Below, piece after piece: positions 54,808-64,000 of a stretch of 64,000 bases of DNA. The position numbers were made by a program, and so were the translations under genes. Below the pieces are notes generated by a model. That model saw only the letters and a list, made by a program, of their open reading frames with translations, was not told the DNA's origin and ran no database searches. The stretch covers positions 558,001 through 622,000 of the forward strand of contig NZ_WKFH01000003.1 of the NCBI RefSeq assembly GCF_014884385.1, written 5' to 3'. How positions within the stretch are numbered: position 1 is the stretch's first letter; every line of letters starts with the position of its first letter. The stretch is from Phycobacter azelaicus (GTDB lineage: Bacteria > Pseudomonadota > Alphaproteobacteria > Rhodobacterales > Rhodobacteraceae).

Positions 54808-55548
54808 TTATCCGATCATGCCACCATCGCTATCGTCACCCGCCTCTTCCATCAGACGCCCCATGTCTGGAACGGTGACGCGGCGCTTGCCTTCCAGCTC
54901 AATCACGCCGTCTTTCTTTAAGGCAGACATCTGGCGACTCACCGTTTCCAGCGTCAGCCCAAGATAGTCCGCCATAGCCTCTCGTGTGAGGGGCAAGTCA
55001 AAGGACATCGTATTCGTTGCGCCCTTGGGCGTGAGCGAGGCATCCCTGCGGGCAATGATCGACAGAAGGCTCGCGATCTTTTCCCGCGCGGTCTTGCGCC
55101 CCAGCACCAGCATCCATTCGCGTGCCGCATCAAGCTCATCGAGCGTCATCTCAAGAAGACGATGCGCGATATGGGGGGTTCTGGCCATCAGCTCCTCAAA
55201 CGGCCGTTTGCGGAAACAGCACATGACAACCTCGGTGGTGGCCACAACGTTATAGGCCGCGCCATCGCGTCCGGGGCGGCCCACAAAATCACTGGGCAGC
55301 AGCAGACCCACCATCTGGGTGCGCCCGTCCTCCATTGTTTGTGTCAGAGTGGCTATGCCTGAAACAACCGAGCCGACGAAGTTCATGACATCACCAGACC
55401 AGATAATCGGCTGTCCCGCCTCGTAGGTGCGATAGTATTTGATCGCATCCAGTTCTCCGAGTTCATCGGCGTCGCACCGAGAGCAGACGGCACGGTGGCG
55501 GATTGGGCAATCACCGCACTTTACGGGCGAAAATGTGGGGGCGTTCAT
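54808..55548 (-). CDS. fnrL: Oxygen-responsive CRP/FNR regulator FnrL
   Basis: FnrL senses oxygen by a 4Fe-4S cluster and activates microaerobic and haem genes. The 246-residue protein has Cys11, Cys14, Cys22 and Cys25 at the N-terminus and Cys110/111 centrally, enough to bind the cluster. The C-terminal helix-turn-helix LTREAMADYLGLTLETVSRQM has the E-SR recognition residues that read TTGAT. It is divergent from hemN with one FNR-type box between them, only 13 bp from its own start, which suggests autoregulation. Confidence 0.95.
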   Translation of the reverse strand: MNAPTFSPVKCGDCPIRHRAVCSRCDADELGELDAIKYYRTYEAGQPIIWSGDVMNFVGSVVSGIATLTQTMEDGRTQMVGLLLPSDFVGRPGRDGAAYNVVATTEVVMCCFRKRPFEELMARTPHIAHRLLEMTLDELDAAREWMLVLGRKTAREKIASLLSIIARRDASLTPKGATNTMSFDLPLTREAMADYLGLTLETVSRQMSALKKDGVIELEGKRRVTVPDMGRLMEEAGDDSDGGMIG

Positions 55549-55560
55549 GGCAAATACCGA

Positions 55561-55574
55561 TTGATCTGGGTCAA
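55561..55574. promoter_or_regulatory. FNR-type box between fnrL and hemN
   Basis: TTGAT-CTGG-GTCAA matches the FNR consensus at nine of ten positions. It lies 36 bp from the hemN ATG and 13 bp from the fnrL ATG. Position next to the fnrL start favours autorepression of fnrL. For hemN the distance is short for activation unless the transcript has almost no leader. Confidence 0.75.
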
Positions 55575-55609
55575 TGTTTCTGTTCGCGGGTAGCCCTAAC
55601 GTTAATTCG

Positions 55610-56965
55610 ATGGGACAGAAATCACAATTGGCAAGCTACGGTTTGTTCGACGCCAAAGTGCCGCGGTACACCAGTTACCCGACGGTGCAGGATTTTTGCG
55701 CAGATGTGGATGCAACTGTCTTTGCTGATTGGCTCATGCGTATTCCCCCCGGCAGTCAGGTTTCCCTCTACGTTCATATCCCATTCTGCCGCAAACTGTG
55801 CTGGTTCTGCGCCTGCCGAACTCAAAGCGCGCAATCAGACGAACAGGTGCGTCACTACGTTGAGGCGCTCAAGGCGGAGATGGCGCTCATCAAATCCCGG
55901 CTTCCCGAGGGCGTGACACTGTCCCACGTGCACTGGGGCGGCGGCACACCCAACCTTTTGGCCGGGGATATGATTCGCACGCTGGCAAAAGCACAATATG
56001 ACCTGGCACCACTTGTTCCCGACGGAGATTTCTCCGTTGAGATTGACCCGAACGAATGCAGCGCTGAAAGACTGGATGCGTTGTGCGAAGCCGGGATGAC
56101 ACGTGCCTCCATCGGGGTGCAAGACTTTGATATCGAGATCCAGCAGGCCATAGGTCGTTTTCAAAGCTACGAGGCCACTCACTGCCTGATTGAAATGCTG
56201 CGCGGCCGCGGAGTGGACGACATAAGCGCCGATCTTCTTCTTGGCTTGCCGCACCAGACTCCGGAACAATTGACCGAAACGGTACAAAAGCTCCTGTCGT
56301 TCTCGCCGAACAGGATCGCCGCATATTTGTATGCTCATATGCCTTCGGTCGCGCGGCGCCAGGCGATGATACCGTCTGAAACCCTCCCTACCCCAGAAGC
56401 CCGTCTCGAACTGTTTGAAACCGCAAAACGGCTGTTCCTGTGGGATGGCTACCGCGAGGTTGGCATCGATCACTTTGCCCGCGGCGAAGACAACCTTGTC
56501 AGGGCTCAGAGTGAGGGGCGCCTGCGCCGCAGCTTCCAAGGTTACACTGACGACACCAATGATGTGCTGATTGGCATAGGGGCATCGGCCATTTCGCGCT
56601 TCCCTCAGGGGTACATTCAGAACGCAACCGGCACCACCGCCCACGCTGAAGCAATTGCCGGGGGCACGTTTTCTTCCTGCCGAGGGCACATCTTTGCAGG
56701 AGAGGACCAAGTCCGTGGCCGCCTGATCGAAGCCCTTCTGTGCGATTTTCGAATTCAGCGCGACGACATCCTCGCGCGCTTTGCAGTGTCTGCCAAATGG
56801 CTCGAAATGATTTTGGAGAAAACGGCTAGCGCCTTTCCCGGCATGATCGAAGTGACGCAGGACGGGCTGTTCCTTCGGGAGCATGCACGGCCTCTGACAC
56901 GTGTGATTGCGCGCTCTCTCGATGCTCACGCCTTTGGCACCGCAGGTCAGCCTTCAACCACCTGA
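55610..56965 (+). CDS. hemN: Oxygen-independent coproporphyrinogen III oxidase
   Basis: HemN is a radical SAM enzyme that makes protoporphyrinogen IX without oxygen. The 451-residue protein has the cluster motif C-x3-C-x2-C (PFCRKLCWFCAC), then VHWGGGTPN and the C-terminal HemN domain with SFQGYTDDTNDVLIGIGASAIS. I chose the ATG at 55610 (MGQKSQLASYG); an earlier one at 55574 overlaps the FNR box. It faces fnrL, which should activate it under low oxygen, while hemF serves in air. Confidence 0.94.
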   Translation: MGQKSQLASYGLFDAKVPRYTSYPTVQDFCADVDATVFADWLMRIPPGSQVSLYVHIPFCRKLCWFCACRTQSAQSDEQVRHYVEALKAEMALIKSRLPEGVTLSHVHWGGGTPNLLAGDMIRTLAKAQYDLAPLVPDGDFSVEIDPNECSAERLDALCEAGMTRASIGVQDFDIEIQQAIGRFQSYEATHCLIEMLRGRGVDDISADLLLGLPHQTPEQLTETVQKLLSFSPNRIAAYLYAHMPSVARRQAMIPSETLPTPEARLELFETAKRLFLWDGYREVGIDHFARGEDNLVRAQSEGRLRRSFQGYTDDTNDVLIGIGASAISRFPQGYIQNATGTTAHAEAIAGGTFSSCRGHIFAGEDQVRGRLIEALLCDFRIQRDDILARFAVSAKWLEMILEKTASAFPGMIEVTQDGLFLREHARPLTRVIARSLDAHAFGTAGQPSTT

Positions 56966-57084
56966 TTGCCTTTGCTGCGCAGCACGACGGTGCCTCCCAC
57001 CCTTCGCAGGTGCCTGATATAAAATGCTTCCGTTAGGCTAGAGCACCTGCAGGCCCAAAGCACCTTGCCTTCAGGAACCCGTTT

Positions 57085-58665
57085 TCAGCGTGTCGCAGCG
57101 AGAAGCTGACGGGTGTAGTCTTCGCGCGGAGCTTCGAACAGAGTTCTGGCCTCTCCGGCCTCTACAACGTCACCCTGTTTCATTACGATCATCTTGTGCG
57201 ACATGGCCCTTACAACGTGCAAATCGTGGGAAATGAACAGATAGGCCAGCCCATAGCGTGCCTGCAGATCCCTGAGCAGATCGACAATCTGAACCTGAAC
57301 AGTCATATCGAGCGCCGAGGTCGGCTCATCCAGCACCACAAGGCGCGGGCGCAGGACCATGGCGCGGGCAATAGCGATGCGCTGGCGCTGACCGCCTGAA
57401 AACTCATGCGGGTAACGGTCCATGGCAGCGGGATCGAGGCCCACCTCTTCCATCACCTCGGCCACCAGATCGCGGGTATCGCGGTGCTGGTCCACCTTGT
57501 GGATCGCCAAACCTTCAGAGATGATCTGCGCGCAGGTCATGCGCGGGCTGAGCGAGCCGAAAGGATCCTGAAACACGATCTGCATATCCTTGCGCAGGCG
57601 CCGCAGATCACGCGTAGACCATTGCCGCAGATCCTCACCGCGAAACCGCACCTCCCCTTCGGAGGCAATCAGCCGCATGATCGCAAGCGCCAGCGTGGTC
57701 TTGCCAGACCCGCTTTCGCCGACAATGCCCAGGGTCTCTCCAGCACGGACCGACAGTGACGTCGGATTGACCGCCTTCACATGGCCCACGGTCCGCTTCA
57801 GCAGCCCCTTCTGAATCGGGAACCAGACCTTGAGATTGGATGTGCGGATCAGCTCTTCGGCGCCTTCGGGCACCGGCGCAGGTTGGCCAGAGGGTTCAGC
57901 AGCCAGCAGTTTCTGGGTGTAGGGGTGCTGCGGGTTGGCAAAGATTTCCTCTGCCGGGCCGCTCTCGACAATCTCGCCGCCCTTCATCACACAGACCCGG
58001 TCGGCAATGCGGCGCACGATGGCAAGATCGTGGGTGATGAACAAAAGGCCCATGCCTTCGCTCTGTTTCAGCTCTGCCAGCAGATCGAGAATCTGCGCCT
58101 GAATGGTGACATCCAGCGCCGTTGTCGGCTCGTCCGCGATGAGGATCTCGGGCTTGTTGGCCAGTGCCATGGCAATCATGACCCGCTGGCGCTGTCCGCC
58201 AGAAAGCTCATGCGGATATGCGCTGAGCCGCGTTTCCGCATCGCGGATCCCGACCTTAACGAGCAGCTCGAGAATCCGGTCCCGCGCCGCCTGCCCCACC
58301 AAGCCCTGATGCAGAGCCAGCGATTCCGACAGCTGCTTTTCGATCGTATGCAGCGGGTTGAGAGAGGTCATCGGCTCTTGGAAAATGAAGCTGATGTCAT
58401 TGCCCCGCAGGCGCATCAGGTGCTTTTCATCTGCGCCGACCATTTCTTCGCCCTTGTAAAGGACCGAGCCGCTGACAGTGGCGCTATCTCCCAGCAAAGA
58501 CACGGTGGACAGGGCCGAAACAGACTTCCCCGACCCGGATTCCCCCACCAGCGCCACCGTTTCACCGCGATCCACGGCAAAGGAGACGCCTTTCACGGCC
58601 TCTGTCGTCTTGCCGTCCTGTCGGAAGGAGACGCGCAGGCCTTTGACCTCCAGTATCGCAGTCAT
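57085..58665 (-). CDS. yejF: ABC transporter ATP-binding protein YejF (double ATPase)
   Basis: YejF is a fused double ATPase of 526 residues powering a microcin C/oligopeptide-type importer. Each half has a full set of motifs: GESGSGKS and LSGGQRQRV with ILIADEP in the first, GESGSGKT and FSGGQRQRI with LVVLDEP in the second. It is last in the yejABEF operon and overlaps yejE by four bases. The ligand in this organism is unknown. Confidence 0.92.
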   Translation of the reverse strand: MTAILEVKGLRVSFRQDGKTTEAVKGVSFAVDRGETVALVGESGSGKSVSALSTVSLLGDSATVSGSVLYKGEEMVGADEKHLMRLRGNDISFIFQEPMTSLNPLHTIEKQLSESLALHQGLVGQAARDRILELLVKVGIRDAETRLSAYPHELSGGQRQRVMIAMALANKPEILIADEPTTALDVTIQAQILDLLAELKQSEGMGLLFITHDLAIVRRIADRVCVMKGGEIVESGPAEEIFANPQHPYTQKLLAAEPSGQPAPVPEGAEELIRTSNLKVWFPIQKGLLKRTVGHVKAVNPTSLSVRAGETLGIVGESGSGKTTLALAIMRLIASEGEVRFRGEDLRQWSTRDLRRLRKDMQIVFQDPFGSLSPRMTCAQIISEGLAIHKVDQHRDTRDLVAEVMEEVGLDPAAMDRYPHEFSGGQRQRIAIARAMVLRPRLVVLDEPTSALDMTVQVQIVDLLRDLQARYGLAYLFISHDLHVVRAMSHKMIVMKQGDVVEAGEARTLFEAPREDYTRQLLAATR

Positions 58666-59768
58666 GAGAAGGTCTTCCTTGGGTCGAAGGCATCGCGGAT
58701 GCCTTCAAAGATGAAGACCAGAAGCGACAGCATGATGGCAAAGGTAAAAAAGGCGGTGAAAGCAAGCCAGGGCGCCTCAAGGTTCTGTTTTGCCTGCAGC
58801 GTCAACTCCCCGAGCGAGGGCGCGGAAGACGGCAGACCAAAGCCAAGAAAGTCGAGCGAAGCCAGCCCGCCGATGGTGCCGGTCACGATAAAGGGCAGCA
58901 TGGTCAGCGTTGCCACCATCGCGTTGGGGAGCATGTGGCGGAACATGATGGTCATATTGCCCACGCCCAAAGCCTTGGCCGCGCGCACGTATTCCAGGTT
59001 GCGCGCCCGCAAAAATTCGGCCCTGACGACACCCACAAGGGCCGTCCAACCAAAGAGGATCATCAGGAACACAAGCAGCCAGAAACTGCGCCCCAGTATC
59101 GCGAACATGATGATGATGACGTAAAGCGTCGGCGTCGATGACCAGATCTCGATGAATCGCTGGAACAGAAGGTCGAGCCAACCACCAAAGTAGCCCTGTA
59201 TCGCACCTGCCGCAATCCCGACGACCGTGGCCGCGCCGGTCACGATCAGGGTAAAGACGATGGACAAACGGAAGCCATGAATGACCCGCGCCAGAACATC
59301 GCGTTTGGTGTCGTCGGTGCCAAGAAGGTTCTGCCCGTTGGGTGGCAGGGGCGCTGCGCCGGGCCGGTCCACGGTGGTGTTGTAGGAATAGGGAATGGGG
59401 GGCCAGATGGTCCAGCCTTTGTAGAAATCCTCGCCCGCATAAGTACCTGCGTCGATGTCCTCAAGGATGCCTTCGGGATCGTCGAAACAGTCCAGATTGC
59501 CGCCAGACTGGATCAGGCATTCCACTTCAGGGTCCCTGTAGACGGCCTCGGTCCTGAAATCACCGCCAAAGGCCGTTTCGGGGTAGAACTTGAAGATCGG
59601 CATGAACAACTCGCCGCGATAGCTGACGAGGATCGGCTTGTCGTTGGCGATGAACTCGGCAAAGAGCGACAGCACGAACAGGACAGAGAAGATCCAGAAC
59701 GACCAATAAGCGCGCGTGTTGCGGCGAAAGTTGTTCCAGCGGCGCTGGTTGAGCGGGGACAATGCCAT
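58662..59768 (-). CDS. yejE: ABC transporter permease YejE
   Basis: This permease of 368 residues has the YejE layout: an N-terminal helix (WSFWIFSVLFVLSLFAEF), a large periplasmic insert with PYSYNTTVDRPGAAPLPPNGQNLLGTDDTKRD-type sequence, and membrane helices with an EAA loop (GVGNMTIMFRHMLPNAM). It pairs with YejB; its ATG is 3 bp after the yejB stop and it overlaps yejF. Confidence 0.92.
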   Translation of the reverse strand: MALSPLNQRRWNNFRRNTRAYWSFWIFSVLFVLSLFAEFIANDKPILVSYRGELFMPIFKFYPETAFGGDFRTEAVYRDPEVECLIQSGGNLDCFDDPEGILEDIDAGTYAGEDFYKGWTIWPPIPYSYNTTVDRPGAAPLPPNGQNLLGTDDTKRDVLARVIHGFRLSIVFTLIVTGAATVVGIAAGAIQGYFGGWLDLLFQRFIEIWSSTPTLYVIIIMFAILGRSFWLLVFLMILFGWTALVGVVRAEFLRARNLEYVRAAKALGVGNMTIMFRHMLPNAMVATLTMLPFIVTGTIGGLASLDFLGFGLPSSAPSLGELTLQAKQNLEAPWLAFTAFFTFAIMLSLLVFIFEGIRDAFDPRKTFS

Positions 59769-59771
59769 GGC

Positions 59772-60860
59772 TCAGCCCTCCCTCTTGTCGAAATCAATGC
59801 GCGGATCGACAAGCACGTACATGATGTCGGAAATGATGCCGACGACGAGGCTCATCAGACCAAAGATAAAGAGTGTGCCAAAGATCACCGGGTAATCACG
59901 CGCCACTGCCGCCTCGAACCCAAGACGCCCAAGTCCGTCGAGCGAAAAAATCGTCTCGATAATGAGGCTGCCGGAGAAAAACACGCCGATAAAGACCGCC
60001 GGAAAGCCCGCGATCACGATCAGCATCGCGTTGCGAAACACGTGACCATAAAGAACGCGGCTTTCGCTCAGCCCCTTGGCGCGGGCGGTCATGACATACT
60101 GTTTCTTGATCTCGTCCAGGAAGGAGTTCTTGGTCAGCAATGTCAGCGTCGCGAAGGAGGCGATGGTCGAGGCCACAACCGGCAGGGTGATGTGCCAGAA
60201 ATAATCGCCGATTTTGCCCAGAAGGCTCAGCTCGTCCCAGTTGTCCGATGTGAGGCCCCGCAGTGGGAAGATCTGCCAGTATGAGCCACCTGCAAAGAGA
60301 ACCAGCAGCATAATGGCGAACAGAAAGCCCGGAATGGCATAGGCTGCGATGATGACGCCGCTGGTCCAGGTGTCAAAGCGCGAGCCATCGTTCAGCGCCT
60401 TGCGGATCCCCAGCGGGATTGAGATGAGATAGGCAATGAGCGTCGACCACAGACCGAGGGAAATCGACACTGGCATCTTTTCAAGCACCAGATCGGTCAC
60501 CTCAATCTTGCGGAAATAGCTCTCTCCGAAATCGAACCGCAGGTAGTTGCCGATCATCTGGATGAAGCGCTCCAAAGGCGGCTTATCAAGGCCGAATTGA
60601 GCGGTGAGTTCTTCTATCAGCTCGGGCGGCAGGCCCTGACGGCCTGCATAGCTGTCGTTGGCACCCAGGGTTTCGGTGGCGCCAGTGTCACCGCCGCCAC
60701 CGGCAAAGCCTTCAAAGACGTCGCCGCTGCCCTGCATCTGGGCGATGATCTGCTCCACCGGGCCTCCGGGGACGAACTGCACAAGGGCAAAGTTGATCAC
60801 CATGATCCCGAAAAGGGTCGGGATGATCAGCAGAAACCGCCTGAGGATATAGGCTGCCAT
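59772..60860 (-). CDS. yejB: ABC transporter permease YejB
   Basis: This permease of 362 residues has YejB features: [20 protein letters not shown], the family FVPGGPVEQ motif, a long insert, [10 protein letters not shown] and an EAA loop ([18 protein letters not shown]). It forms the channel with YejE. It is 9 bp after yejA. Confidence 0.92.
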   Translation of the reverse strand: MAAYILRRFLLIIPTLFGIMVINFALVQFVPGGPVEQIIAQMQGSGDVFEGFAGGGGDTGATETLGANDSYAGRQGLPPELIEELTAQFGLDKPPLERFIQMIGNYLRFDFGESYFRKIEVTDLVLEKMPVSISLGLWSTLIAYLISIPLGIRKALNDGSRFDTWTSGVIIAAYAIPGFLFAIMLLVLFAGGSYWQIFPLRGLTSDNWDELSLLGKIGDYFWHITLPVVASTIASFATLTLLTKNSFLDEIKKQYVMTARAKGLSESRVLYGHVFRNAMLIVIAGFPAVFIGVFFSGSLIIETIFSLDGLGRLGFEAAVARDYPVIFGTLFIFGLMSLVVGIISDIMYVLVDPRIDFDKREG

Positions 60861-60869
60861 GGCCCGCGC

Positions 60870-62801
60870 CTATCGCAGGGCGCCAGAGGCCTTGAGGTCG
60901 GCCTCCTTGTCGCCGTTGACCCACCAGATGTCCAGCCAGCCAGAGGAGAAAGGCGGCAGATTCTCGGGGTATTCATACATCCGCCAATAGGCGAGCCAGC
61001 TTACGTCCAGATACCACGTCGGCACCATGAAACGCTTGGCCCGCAGCACACGATCAAGGGCGCGGGTATTGGCGTATAAGTCTTCCTGCGTGGTGGCCTT
61101 CACGATATTGCCGATCAGCGCGTCCACTGCGGGGTCCGCAAGGCCCGCCGGGTTGAAGACGGAATATTGATGCGCCTCGGATCCGAACTGCTGATAAAGA
61201 CCAGTCGAAGGCTCCAGAGATTTCGGATAGGCGAAAGAGACCATATCAAAGTCTTTTTCGCGGCGGCGGCTGGTGTACTGGGCAAAATCCACACGGTTCA
61301 AAACCGCCTCGATTCCCATGGTCTGCAGATTGGTGATAAAGGGCTGAACGATCCGCTCCAGCACCGGGCTGTCGAGCAGGAATTCGATCTTGAGCACCTC
61401 GCCTGCGGCATTGCGGCGGATACCGTCATTGCCGACGATCCATCCGGCCTCATCCAGCAGCTTCATGGCGCGGCGCAGGTTGCGCCGGTCCGAGGGGCGT
61501 TCGGGCTTGGAGCTATGTGCCATCACCGCTGGTTCGGTCAGAATCGACGGATCAATCTGATCGCCAAGCGCTTCGAGAACTTCTTTTTCCAGGCCTGTTG
61601 GCAGATCCTTGGCTTCCAGCGCGGTATCCTGCCAGAAAGAAGAGCGATGCCGGAACAGCCCGTATTGCAGGCTCTCGTTGGTCCATTCGAAATTATAGGC
61701 CAGTTGCACCGCCTCGCGCACCCGAATGTCCTGAAACACCGGGCGCAAAAGGTTCATCACGAAGCCGTTGGCGGCGGGCACATTCCCATCTGGGATCTCG
61801 TCCTTGATCACGTCGCCGCGCGAAACCGCATCGAATTCATAAGCCGTCGCCCAGTTCTTGGAGTTATTCTCGGTCCGCAGGGTGTAGACACCAGCCTTGA
61901 ACCCTTCCATCGCCGCAATCGCATCGCCGAAATATTCGATACGCAGGCGATCATAATTGTGACGACCCTTGTTCACATTCAGATGCCAGCCCCAATAGTC
62001 TGGATTACGCTGGTACACGATCCGCTGATTCACATTGAAGCTATCCAGAACGTAGGGGCCCGAGCCGATGCCGGGATCAAGACGCGGCTCATCCAGACGG
62101 CGGTTTTCAGGATCGGCGTCGAACCAGGCTTTTGAGAAAACCGGCGTACCACCAACCTGAGTGATCATAGCGCGACGAGGAAAATCCGGGGAGAAATAGA
62201 ACTTCACCCGATGCGAATCGAGCGCTTCTGCCTTGGGGATACGTTTACGCACCGCCTCGGCATAGGACTGCAGGCCCTGATCCAAGAGGATGTTGTGGGA
62301 AAAGACCACATCCTCGGCCGTGACTGGCGTGCCGTCGGAAAACCGCGCCTCGGGGCGCAAATTGAAGATCACCCAGTCCTGACTCTCCGGATACTCAAGG
62401 CTTTCTGCGATCAACCCGTAATAGGAGCCCGGCTCATCGTAGGATTCGACCAGCAGGCTTTCCAGATGATAGGAGGCCAGCGCCCCGGCCCGTCCTTTGC
62501 GCGTAAATGGGTTCATGCTGTCAAAGGTGCCAACGGCTGAAATCGACATCTCGCCGCCCTTGGGGGCATCGGGGTTGACGTAGTCGAAATGCTCAAAGCC
62601 CTCGGGGTACTTCAACTCGCCGAACTCGGCAAAGCCGTGGCTCTTGATGATTACCTCGTCTGCGCGAGCCTGAATGCTGAACCCGAGGAGCAGCAGAATC
62701 ACACTCAGGAAAAATGCGCCATGCAGCATCCATGCTTTGCTTTGCTGGCCGACCGTGAAGACTTTTGCTTCCGTTTTGACCGCGATCTGGCGTGATCTCA
62801 T
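60870..62801 (-). CDS. yejA: ABC transporter substrate-binding protein YejA
   Basis: This periplasmic receptor of 643 residues is of the YejA branch of SBP family 5, larger than the peptide receptor at the window start. A signal region (basic start, hydrophobic stretch about 28-45, ARA) precedes VIIKSHGFAEFGELKYP, then YVNPDAPKGGEMS and a C-terminal FSSGWLDIWWV. The ATG at 62801 follows GGAGG; a start at 62882 would add 27 residues. It leads the yejABEF operon. Confidence 0.92.
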   Translation of the reverse strand: MRSRQIAVKTEAKVFTVGQQSKAWMLHGAFFLSVILLLLGFSIQARADEVIIKSHGFAEFGELKYPEGFEHFDYVNPDAPKGGEMSISAVGTFDSMNPFTRKGRAGALASYHLESLLVESYDEPGSYYGLIAESLEYPESQDWVIFNLRPEARFSDGTPVTAEDVVFSHNILLDQGLQSYAEAVRKRIPKAEALDSHRVKFYFSPDFPRRAMITQVGGTPVFSKAWFDADPENRRLDEPRLDPGIGSGPYVLDSFNVNQRIVYQRNPDYWGWHLNVNKGRHNYDRLRIEYFGDAIAAMEGFKAGVYTLRTENNSKNWATAYEFDAVSRGDVIKDEIPDGNVPAANGFVMNLLRPVFQDIRVREAVQLAYNFEWTNESLQYGLFRHRSSFWQDTALEAKDLPTGLEKEVLEALGDQIDPSILTEPAVMAHSSKPERPSDRRNLRRAMKLLDEAGWIVGNDGIRRNAAGEVLKIEFLLDSPVLERIVQPFITNLQTMGIEAVLNRVDFAQYTSRRREKDFDMVSFAYPKSLEPSTGLYQQFGSEAHQYSVFNPAGLADPAVDALIGNIVKATTQEDLYANTRALDRVLRAKRFMVPTWYLDVSWLAYWRMYEYPENLPPFSSGWLDIWWVNGDKEADLKASGALR

Positions 62802-62962
62802 CTGCCTTAACCTCCGCTGTCCGGTGTTCAAGCGTTCCGGATTTTTCCCATATTTCAAGCTAATGGCAGGCGGGCGCAACATTCAAGTTGTGATGCGGTC
62901 ACAGTCGTTTGAGATTGGAGCGATTTCACGCCGGTTTAGCCATACTGGCCGCTACCGTCACC

Positions 62963-62998
62963 GTAAAAAGAAAAGGCCGCTGAGGATCAGCGGCCTTT
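62963..62998 (-). terminator. Rho-independent terminator of cycM
   Basis: AAAGGCCGCTG and CAGCGGCCTTT form an 11-bp perfect stem with a 5-nt loop. On the minus strand it is followed by TCTTTTTAC, 27 bp after the cycM stop, so it ends that transcript before the yejA promoter. Confidence 0.85.
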
Positions 62999-63024
62999 GA
63001 ATAGCGTTCCTGAGAAACCTCAGA

Positions 63025-63531
63025 TCAATCGTCCAGGCTATCCAGATAAGCGATGAGATTTACGCGGTCTTCGATCTTTCTCAGGCCCGAGAAAGACATT
63101 GTGGTGCCGGGCACATAGGCCGAGGGGCGCTCAAGGAAGGCGTCCAGGTTTTCTGGGGTCCAGTCGCCCGACATGGCCGCAAGAGCACCAGAGTAACCGA
63201 AGCCATCAGCGGCGGCCTTGGGCCGACCAACAACGCCATAAAGGTACGGGCCAGTTGCATTTTCACCGGCTTCAAGTTTATGGCACGCGGCGCATTTCTT
63301 GTAGACTCTGGCACCTTTGCCAACGTCTGCGGAGGCCATCAGCTCATCGAAGCTGACTTCTTCCATCTCTTCTGCCGCGCCACCTGCCTCTTCCACTTCA
63401 ATCACATAGGAGGCCTGGCCGTGGCTCTCCACGTGGTACAGTTCCTCTGCGGCCCATTTGCCCAGAAGGAACACGAGGAACGCGCCGCAAAACCCTGCGG
63501 TCGCTTTGGTAAGGGTCATCGTGTCAAACAT
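63025..63531 (-). CDS. cycM: Membrane-anchored cytochrome c (CycM-like)
   Basis: This 168-residue cytochrome c has an uncleaved N-terminal helix (about 9-25), an acidic linker rich in Glu (46-60) and a class I haem domain: CAACH at 80-84, TGPYLYGVVGR, and the axial Met in PGTTMSF. CycM/cytochrome c-552-type proteins carry electrons from bc1 to oxidases, so it fits the nearby cbb3 cluster. It is divergent from pheA. Confidence 0.9.
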   Translation of the reverse strand: MFDTMTLTKATAGFCGAFLVFLLGKWAAEELYHVESHGQASYVIEVEEAGGAAEEMEEVSFDELMASADVGKGARVYKKCAACHKLEAGENATGPYLYGVVGRPKAAADGFGYSGALAAMSGDWTPENLDAFLERPSAYVPGTTMSFSGLRKIEDRVNLIAYLDSLDD

Positions 63532-63650
63532 GATCGCGAGTCCATTTCAGCTGTCTGGAGGCGTGTCTAAGGCTTCCCCTCTCAAGTAGCAAGGTGTAGA
63601 CAGCGCGACGAAACGCCCGAGTATCCAAGATTTGCAGGAAAGTCGCACTT

Positions 63651-64000
63651 ATGTCCGGAAAAATTGCCATTCAGGGGGAACTGGGCTCTTACAGCCACGA
63701 GGCCTGCCGCAACGCGCGACACAGTATGGAAGTGCTGCCCTGCCGCAACTTTGAGGATGCGATTGAAGCCGTAAGAAGCGGCGAGGCCGACGAGGCTATG
63801 CTGCCCGTGGAAAACTCGACCTATGGCCGTGTGGCCGACATTCACCGCCTTTTGCCGCACAGCGGCCTGCATATTGTCGAAGAGGCCTTCGTGCGGGTGC
63901 ACATCAATCTTCTAGGCGTGCCCGGCGCCCGGCTGGAGGATATCCGCGAGGCTAAATCGCATCTGGTGCTTCTACCGCAATGCGGAGAATTCCTGCGCAA
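63651..64000 (+). CDS. pheA: Prephenate dehydratase PheA, N-terminal part (runs off the window)
   Basis: This reading frame starts at an ATG at 63651 and has no stop before the window ends, so only 116 residues are visible. It begins MSGKIAIQGELGSYSHEACR, with the family SYSHEA segment, and continues with LPCRNFEDAIEAV and DEAMLPVENSTYGRVADI, which is the substrate-binding fold of prephenate dehydratase. It makes phenylpyruvate for phenylalanine synthesis. The C-terminal TRF and ACT region lies outside the window. Confidence 0.88.
   Translation, partial: MSGKIAIQGELGSYSHEACRNARHSMEVLPCRNFEDAIEAVRSGEADEAMLPVENSTYGRVADIHRLLPHSGLHIVEEAFVRVHINLLGVPGARLEDIREAKSHLVLLPQCGEFLR

Overview
The window is a dense, GC-rich bacterial chromosome segment that reads as an alphaproteobacterium of the Rhodobacteraceae, most likely the marine Roseobacter group. 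This rests on gene content: FnrL beside an oxygen-independent coproporphyrinogen oxidase, a ccoNOQP/ccoGHIS cytochrome cbb3 cluster, a CycM-like membrane cytochrome c, a yejABEF transporter, and a uvrC-pgsA-moaD-moaE arrangement. No rRNA, tRNA, CRISPR array, insertion sequence or phage gene was seen.

Layout. 0-5.5 kb: a five-gene dipeptide-type ABC transporter operon. 5.5-7.4 kb: a phenol-hydroxylase-type flavin monooxygenase. 7.6-17.0 kb: a minus-strand housekeeping block (S49 peptidase, a tiny zinc-ribbon protein, a CaCA antiporter, an SDR, uvrC, then pgsA, moaD, moaE). A ~3 kb stretch splits it between uvrC and pgsA; this holds a decayed membrane-protein gene and a MarR/sulfatase-type hydrolase operon. 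17.3-21 kb: a YadGH-like ABC exporter, a CoxG-like protein, an alpha/beta hydrolase divergent from an HxlR regulator. 21.3-31.3 kb: catabolism, with an NmrA-like reductase, a crotonase, pobA/pobR, and a TetR-flanked six-gene beta-oxidation operon that includes an alpha-methylacyl-CoA racemase.

31.3-40.5 kb: haem synthesis (hemE, hemC, hemF), a desaturase, an SDR, an RsmC-like methyltransferase, clpS, a HAD hydrolase and a D-Ala-D-Ala carboxypeptidase with a SPOR domain. 40.6-51 kb: the cbb3 oxidase structural genes and their assembly genes, split by an insert carrying a LysR regulator, a small basic protein and an EamA transporter. 51-56.9 kb: a universal stress protein, a small membrane protein, an SHMT-like enzyme with a divergent LysR regulator, fnrL and hemN. 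57-64 kb: yejFEBA, cycM and the start of pheA.

How it fits together. Four FNR-type boxes (three in front of cbb3 or haem genes, one in front of the EamA transporter) and fnrL itself point to one oxygen-responsive regulon covering the oxidase, its maturation factors, a stress protein and anaerobic haem synthesis. The middle of the window is a degradative zone, with 4-hydroxybenzoate hydroxylation next to a methyl-branched acyl-CoA beta-oxidation module. Start sites were chosen from Shine-Dalgarno position and family length; where two starts compete this is stated in the entry.
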